From HRBIN29 sp034431815 (GTDB lineage: Bacteria > Chloroflexota > Dehalococcoidia > Tepidiformales > Tepidiformaceae): DNA of 18,907 nucleotides. The translations under genes and the position numbers were made by a program. The DNA lies in assembly GCA_034431815.1 (NCBI GenBank), contig DAOUCS010000091.1, forward strand, positions 1 to 18,907. The letters run 5' to 3'. The notes beneath the pieces are model-generated. The model searched no databases, was not told the origin of the DNA, and saw only the letters and a list, made by a program, of their open reading frames with translations. Position 1 is the stretch's first letter. The number at the start of each line of letters is the position of its first letter. Of this stretch, positions 15,623 through 18,907 are shown piece after piece.

Positions 15623-15892
15623 TTAGATGACGAAGGCGATGATGATGGCCGTGAGCAGCGCGTAGATGCCGATCGCTTCCGCGAAGGCGACGCCGAGGAT
15701 CATGTTCGTCTGGATGGCGCCGCGCGCTTCCGGGTTGCGGCCGAGGGCCTCCATGGCCTTCCCCACGAGCCAGCCGATGGCGAGCGCAGGGCCGAGCGAG
15801 CCGAGAGCCATGGCGAGGCCCGCGCCCATCGCCTTACCGAGCTGCGGGTCGTTGAATGTCTGGAGGAAGGCGATCAGATGAGCGAAATCCAT
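15623..15892 (-). CDS. atpE: F-type ATP synthase subunit c
   Basis: The ring-forming proteolipid. The 89-residue protein has a short N-terminal extension, two membrane helices (about 19-48 and 61-87), the polar loop GRNPEARG and the ion-carrying Glu72 in GVAFAEAIGIYALL. The Gln, Ser/Thr and Val ligands of Na+-type rings are Ile39, Ala73 and Phe70, so the ring is predicted to carry protons. The helix-1 motif that is normally GxGxGxG reads S32-x-G34-x-A36-x-A38, followed by Gly40. A GGAGG lies 13 bases upstream of the ATG, a longer spacing than usual. The 89-base spacer back to atpB has no other obvious feature. Confidence 0.95.
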   Translation of the reverse strand: MDFAHLIAFLQTFNDPQLGKAMGAGLAMALGSLGPALAIGWLVGKAMEALGRNPEARGAIQTNMILGVAFAEAIGIYALLTAIIIAFVI

Positions 15893-15981
15893 TTGGCTAC
15901 CAATGCCTCCGTTCGTGATGGTGTCCCTCTTCGGGCAGGCTGCATTCTCGCTCCACGGACGGACGAGCCGCCCGGTTGGCG

Positions 15982-17292
15982 CTAGCCGTGGTGTGCTGTC
16001 GCGGCCGCAGGTTGGTGTTCACCGTGGCCTTCGTGTTCATGGTCGTCGCCGTGGTGTTCGACTGCCATCACAAGGAATACCAATGTCAACAACGAGAAGA
16101 CCGCCGCCTGAATGAACCCGACGAAGAGTTCGAGGCCGTAGATCACGTCCACGAGCAGGAACGGCATAAGGAACGTGAGCATAATGATGAGCACTTCGCC
16201 AGCGAAGATATTGCCGAAGAGACGAAACGCGAAGCTGATGATCCGAATAAACTCGGATACCAGCTCCAGGAACCCCACGAAGGTGAGAACCGGGTTGGAG
16301 AAGTTGAAGAACTTGCGCAGATAGCCAAGCCCAAGGGAACGAAAGCCAAAGAACTCCACAATCAGGAAGGAACAGAAACCGAGCGCGAGAGTGTTGTTGA
16401 TATCGCTGAAGGCGCTGCGGAACAGCGGAATCACGAGCGCCAGCTTCTGGCCGGGGAACTCGACATCGGTTACCACCACGTGCAGCGCTGGACTCTCGAC
16501 GCCGCGCGCTTCGCCGTGGGCGCCTTCCTCGGAGCCGTGCCCGCCCTCGGCCGCGGCGGTGACGAGCTTCGGCGCCTTCGGGTCGCGTTCCAGCGCAGCA
16601 AGGGCGGCCTTGACCTCCTCGGCCGTCGGGGCGGCGTGCTCATCCTCGCTGTCGCGGTGGAAATCGGTGAACGACTCTGCCAGGAAGACGATGTACCGGT
16701 CGAGTGCCTCGCCGGCGCTCGTCCTTGCCGGGACCTCGAACTCCACAGCCTCCGCGCCCGGCTTCGTGATGGCGACGCCGCCTGCGTTTTCCATGAACCA
16801 CGCCGCGAAGTGCTCGTCCTCTTCGAAGGGCTTTCCCTCTTCAGCGTGGCGGACGATCTCGTGAAAGATGTGCGCGCCGACATCCTCGGTCTTGCCGATA
16901 GCGTTGAAGAACGGCAGCAGCCCCATCCAGTTCGAGACGATGATGAAGAGGAAGAACGTGGCTACGACCGCAAAAAAGCGCCGGCCGTTGACAGTGCCGG
17001 CGACGTTTTCCACCTGGTCGAGAAGGAACTCGATGACGGCTTCGACGAAGTTCTGCAACCCAGAGGGGAGCATCTTCATCCCGCGGGTGGCCGCGAGCGA
17101 GATACCGATGATCACCAGCATCGACATCCACGAGGTGATGAGCGTGTTGGAGATGTTGAGCGGCCCAACCTTGGTAATGATTTCCGCGGGGACGATGATT
17201 TCGGGCTGCGGGCCCCGGGCGATGAGAAGCCCGATGCCGAGCCAGCCGATCACGGCGACGACAGCGATAGCCGCGATGACCGCCTTCTTCAC
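15982..17292 (-). CDS. atpB: F-type ATP synthase subunit a, enlarged by a hydrophilic insert
   Basis: Subunit a holds the two proton half-channels. The 436-residue protein is far longer than the usual 230-280. It has an N-terminal helix (4-25), a second (50-68), NGRRFFAVVATFFLFIIVSNWMGLLP as the third (103-127), then about 160 hydrophilic residues (130-288), and the conserved C-terminal block with SDINNTLALGF, the essential Arg357 in SFAFRLFGN, Glu366 in FAGE and Gln395. The tail after residue 411 has eight His in its last 24 residues. Both insert and tail should face outside the membrane. The start is a GTG at 17292 with AGGGGA upstream; the frame is continuous, so the length is not a frameshift artefact. 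Confidence 0.93.
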   Translation of the reverse strand: MKKAVIAAIAVVAVIGWLGIGLLIARGPQPEIIVPAEIITKVGPLNISNTLITSWMSMLVIIGISLAATRGMKMLPSGLQNFVEAVIEFLLDQVENVAGTVNGRRFFAVVATFFLFIIVSNWMGLLPFFNAIGKTEDVGAHIFHEIVRHAEEGKPFEEDEHFAAWFMENAGGVAITKPGAEAVEFEVPARTSAGEALDRYIVFLAESFTDFHRDSEDEHAAPTAEEVKAALAALERDPKAPKLVTAAAEGGHGSEEGAHGEARGVESPALHVVVTDVEFPGQKLALVIPLFRSAFSDINNTLALGFCSFLIVEFFGFRSLGLGYLRKFFNFSNPVLTFVGFLELVSEFIRIISFAFRLFGNIFAGEVLIIMLTFLMPFLLVDVIYGLELFVGFIQAAVFSLLTLVFLVMAVEHHGDDHEHEGHGEHQPAAATAHHG

Positions 17293-17305
17293 GCTTCCCC
17301 TCGCA

Positions 17306-17524
17306 TCAGGCCCCGCCGAAGCGCCGGAGAAAATCGAGCAGCATGCGGATTCCCCCGACGAGCGCTAGAGCGAGGCCGAAGATGGCACCCAGCAGGGTGA
17401 AGAGCGGCGAGAGACCGGTGGCATCGTCGGCCCAACGGCCGAGCGCAACCCCGAGAATGATACAGGTGGCGAAGTACCACCCGATGCCCAGCAGATAGGC
17501 AGCGGGTACGGCCCAGCTGCCCAC
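17306..17524 (-). CDS. atpZ: AtpZ/AtpI-like ATP synthase assembly protein
   Basis: The 72-residue protein has two predicted membrane helices (about 5-28 and 42-65) joined by a short loop GRWADDATGLSP. Small two-helix proteins of this kind at the head of atp operons belong to the AtpZ/putative F0F1-ATPase subunit family and are linked to Mg2+ handling or c-ring assembly. Recognition rests on position, size and the GVALGRWADDATG-like motif, so the AtpZ rather than AtpI name is a judgement. The start is GTG 17524 with GGAGG four bases upstream. atpB begins 13 bases downstream. Confidence 0.8.
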   Translation of the reverse strand: MGSWAVPAAYLLGIGWYFATCIILGVALGRWADDATGLSPLFTLLGAIFGLALALVGGIRMLLDFLRRFGGA

Positions 17525-17564
17525 GGTGCCTCCTCGGGGCGCCCCCGAACCTCAAGCCTCGCGC

Positions 17565-17594
17565 ATGATACGGGGATTGTGAAGCAATGCGCAA
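17565..17594 (-). promoter_or_regulatory. Candidate promoter of the ATP synthase operon
   Basis: On the minus strand TATCAT (17570-17565) matches the -10 consensus at five of six bases. TTGCGC (17594-17589, three of six) stands 18 bases upstream as a weak -35. Transcription would begin near 17558, about 34 bases before the atpZ-like GTG. It sits in the 86-base spacer after the bifunctional nuclease gene, the only gap of this kind ahead of the operon. Confidence 0.45.
17577..17594 (+). promoter_or_regulatory. Candidate Rex operator at the ATP synthase promoter
   Basis: The 18-mer TTGTGA-AGCAAT-GCGCAA has a perfect left Rex half-site and a right half that matches TCACAA at four of six bases. 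It overlaps the presumed -35 element and spacer of the atp promoter, a position suited to repression. Rex is encoded in the same window and atp operons are Rex targets in some actinobacteria. Prediction by eye. Confidence 0.45.
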
Positions 17595-17610
17595 GCCGGG
17601 CAAGGGAGCG

Positions 17611-18168
17611 TCAGGACTTCCGCCGCTCGTCGAAATCGTCGAGGTCGAGCCCCTCGATGAACTCCTTAAAGGCGCCGAGCTTCTCCAGCTCCTGAGGGTC
17701 GACGGGCTTCGTCCGCTCCGGAGTAACGGGCTCGCTCGCGGCCTGGGCCGGTTCGGCCTCCGGCTCCTCGTCGAGCGTGACGCCCGCCTGGTCGAGCACC
17801 GATTCCTCGGCGAAGATCGGCACTTCGGCGCGCACGGCCAGCGCGATCGCGTCCGACGGTCGGGAGTCGATCTCGAGCGTCCGGCCGTTGAACTCGAGGA
17901 CGATGCGCGCGTAAAACGTGTCGTTTGCCAGGTCGTTCACCACGATGTAGACGACTCGCGCACCGAGCTCTTCGAGGATGTTGCGCAGCAGGTCGTGCGT
18001 AAGCGGGCGGGCCACAGCCACGTCCTGAAGACGGACGGCAATTGCGTCTGCCTCAGCCGGCCCAATCCAGATCGGCAGGTACCGGTCGGTGCCCTTTTCG
18101 CGCAGGATGACGACCCGCTGGTAGTTGGTCAGGCTCAGCCTGACGCTCTCGATCGTCATCTCCCTCAC
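17611..18168 (-). CDS. Bifunctional nuclease (DUF151) family protein
   Basis: The 185-residue protein carries the DUF151 domain (residues about 4-130): NYQRVVILREKG, the hallmark YLPIWIGPAEADAIA, RPLTHDLL, and SRPSDAIALAVRAEVPIFA. Family members described in plants and Thermotoga have RNase/DNase activity; the cellular role here is unknown. After a Pro/Ala/Glu-rich linker (about 136-160) the C-terminus has LEKLGAFKEFIEGLDLDDF, an acidic tail often seen in this family. The GTG at 18168 is preferred over the ATG at 18159 because it has GGAGG (18176-18180) seven bases upstream and yields the common MxEMTIxS N-terminus, whereas the ATG would directly abut a purine run. The gene precedes the atp operon by 86 bases. 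Confidence 0.88.
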   Translation of the reverse strand: MREMTIESVRLSLTNYQRVVILREKGTDRYLPIWIGPAEADAIAVRLQDVAVARPLTHDLLRNILEELGARVVYIVVNDLANDTFYARIVLEFNGRTLEIDSRPSDAIALAVRAEVPIFAEESVLDQAGVTLDEEPEAEPAQAASEPVTPERTKPVDPQELEKLGAFKEFIEGLDLDDFDERRKS

Positions 18169-18215
18169 CGCGCACCCTCCAATCCACGGTTCTCCGCGGA
18201 GGAGACTCCGAGGCG

Positions 18216-18245
18216 ATCTTAGGCAGGCCGCGATCGGGGAGTCAA
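18216..18245 (-). promoter_or_regulatory. Candidate promoter of the bifunctional nuclease gene
   Basis: On the minus strand TTGACT (18245-18240, five of six) and TAAGAT (18221-18216, four of six) are 18 bases apart. Transcription would start near 18209 and give a leader of about 40 bases containing the palindrome CTCCGCGGAG (18192-18201) and the GGAGG ribosome binding site. Confidence 0.45.
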
Positions 18246-18286
18246 TCGATTCTCCGGCATCCCGACCTTCCGCTCCAGTGCCGCTT

Positions 18287-18907
18287 TCAATCCCTCCGGA
18301 AGCCGGCAGCAGGAACGTACTGAGGTTCCTGCGATGGCCGCCGCGCGGCCCGCAGGTTCGCTGCAGCAGCCGCGCCCGTCGCAGCGGCGAGCAAGGCGAG
18401 CGCCCGCTCCACGCCAATGGCGTCGGCCAGAGCGCCGAACGCGAGCACAGGACCCGATGCCGCCACGGCGGCCATTGCCCCCTGCGTGGCGAAGACGCGC
18501 CCCTGGAGCGAAACCGGCACGAGGTCGTTGAGCGCCGTTTGCCCAGCCACGGCCACCAACGCGTAACAGAAGCCCAACGGCACGACGAGCGCCATGGCCA
18601 GGACGCCGCCGCCGTCGAAGCGGCCCACCTCGATGCTGCCGAGCCAAGCGAAGGGCCCGTACCCAGCCAGGAACTGGGCCAGGGGATCGACGAACGCCAA
18701 CAATCCGATGAGCGCCACGAACCCGGCAAACCCTGCCGTGCTGAGCGCGTAGTGGGGAACTCGGCGCGCGAGCCACCCAGCGAGGCGGAGGCCCAGGGCG
18801 ATGCCGACGGCCGCGGGCGACAGAGCGATGGCGCCAACCTCCACCGGAAGCCCGAGCACGTCCTGGATGTAGGCGGGGGCGAGCCCAGCGATGACCGTCA
18901 TCGCCGT
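18287..18907 (-). CDS. MFS-type transporter, C-terminal half (5' end outside window)
   Basis: The frame is open to the window edge and encodes about 206 residues with several hydrophobic helices. These are separated by short Arg-containing loops such as LAGWLARRVPHYA and a cytoplasmic-type loop LNDLVPVSLQGRVFATQGA, a motif seen in the second half of major-facilitator drug and solute exporters of the MFS-1 type. It is therefore most likely the C-terminal six-helix half of a transporter starting upstream. The substrate cannot be inferred. A start at the ATG 18901 would give an isolated half protein, which is unlikely. The tail is short and basic. It is followed by 118 bases and then the bifunctional nuclease gene on the same strand. 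Confidence 0.75.
   Translation of the reverse strand, partial: TAMTVIAGLAPAYIQDVLGLPVEVGAIALSPAAVGIALGLRLAGWLARRVPHYALSTAGFAGFVALIGLLAFVDPLAQFLAGYGPFAWLGSIEVGRFDGGGVLAMALVVPLGFCYALVAVAGQTALNDLVPVSLQGRVFATQGAMAAVAASGPVLAFGALADAIGVERALALLAAATGAAAAANLRAARRPSQEPQYVPAAGFRRD

Noticed and set aside
15623..15892. Sodium-dependent ATP synthase.
   Set aside because: The Na+ ligands of subunit c (Gln32, Val63, Ser/Thr66 in Ilyobacter numbering) correspond to Ile, Phe and Ala here, so a proton ring is expected.
15982..17292. Frameshift or gene fusion artefact as the cause of the long atpB.
   Set aside because: The frame is continuous, both conserved ends are in the same frame, and the insert lies at a natural loop with protein-like composition.
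18169..18837. In-frame upstream extension of the bifunctional nuclease protein into the MFS gene.
   Set aside because: The extra sequence is an out-of-frame reading of the transporter gene; a GTG with GGAGG gives the usual N-terminus.

Overview
The window comes from a high-GC bacterium with a tightly packed genome, probably a member of the Chloroflexota. That placement is an inference from general protein resemblance and from the mix of an F-type ATP synthase operon, Rex, MreB, MurA with an Asp active site, and a serine-biosynthesis cluster; no 16S or other decisive marker is present. I see no RNA genes, insertion sequences, CRISPR arrays, phage genes or long repeats. No gene-free stretch exceeds 300 bases; the longest is the 183-base rex/aminotransferase spacer.

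Layout. (1) Positions 2-1694, plus strand: the 3' end of comEC, then rph (RNase PH). (2) 1685-3352: a small HIT-family gene on the minus strand, divergent from a DUF1015 gene on the plus strand. (3) 3349-6273, minus strand: a class V aminotransferase followed by serA, which encodes phosphoglycerate dehydrogenase carrying an in-frame N-terminal XRE-type helix-turn-helix domain. Two copies of the inverted repeat ATGCA-N3-TGCAT sit in the spacer just before serA. (4) 6457-7098, plus strand: rex, the NADH-sensing repressor, with a good promoter and a Rex-like half-site. (5) 17524 down to 7118, minus strand: a complete F1Fo ATP synthase operon in the order atpZ-like, atpB, atpE, atpF, atpH, atpA, atpG, a HAD phosphatase, atpD, atpC, continuing into murA and mreB on the same strand. 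(6) 18168-17611, minus strand: a bifunctional-nuclease (DUF151) protein, and upstream of it the C-terminal half of an MFS transporter running off the window.

How the parts fit. The aminotransferase, SerA and perhaps the DUF1015 protein look like a serine-biosynthesis module whose dehydrogenase may regulate its own promoter. Rex and the ATP synthase operon may be linked, because a Rex-like 18-mer (TTGTGA-N6-GCGCAA) overlaps the presumed atp promoter. Several proteins depart from family norms: subunit a has a large hydrophilic insert and a His-rich tail, subunit c has an Ala/Ser-substituted glycine motif, MurA has Asp in place of the fosfomycin-target Cys, and MreB has an altered phosphate-binding loop. 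The strongest candidate for something undescribed is the HTH-phosphoglycerate dehydrogenase fusion with its twin operators.
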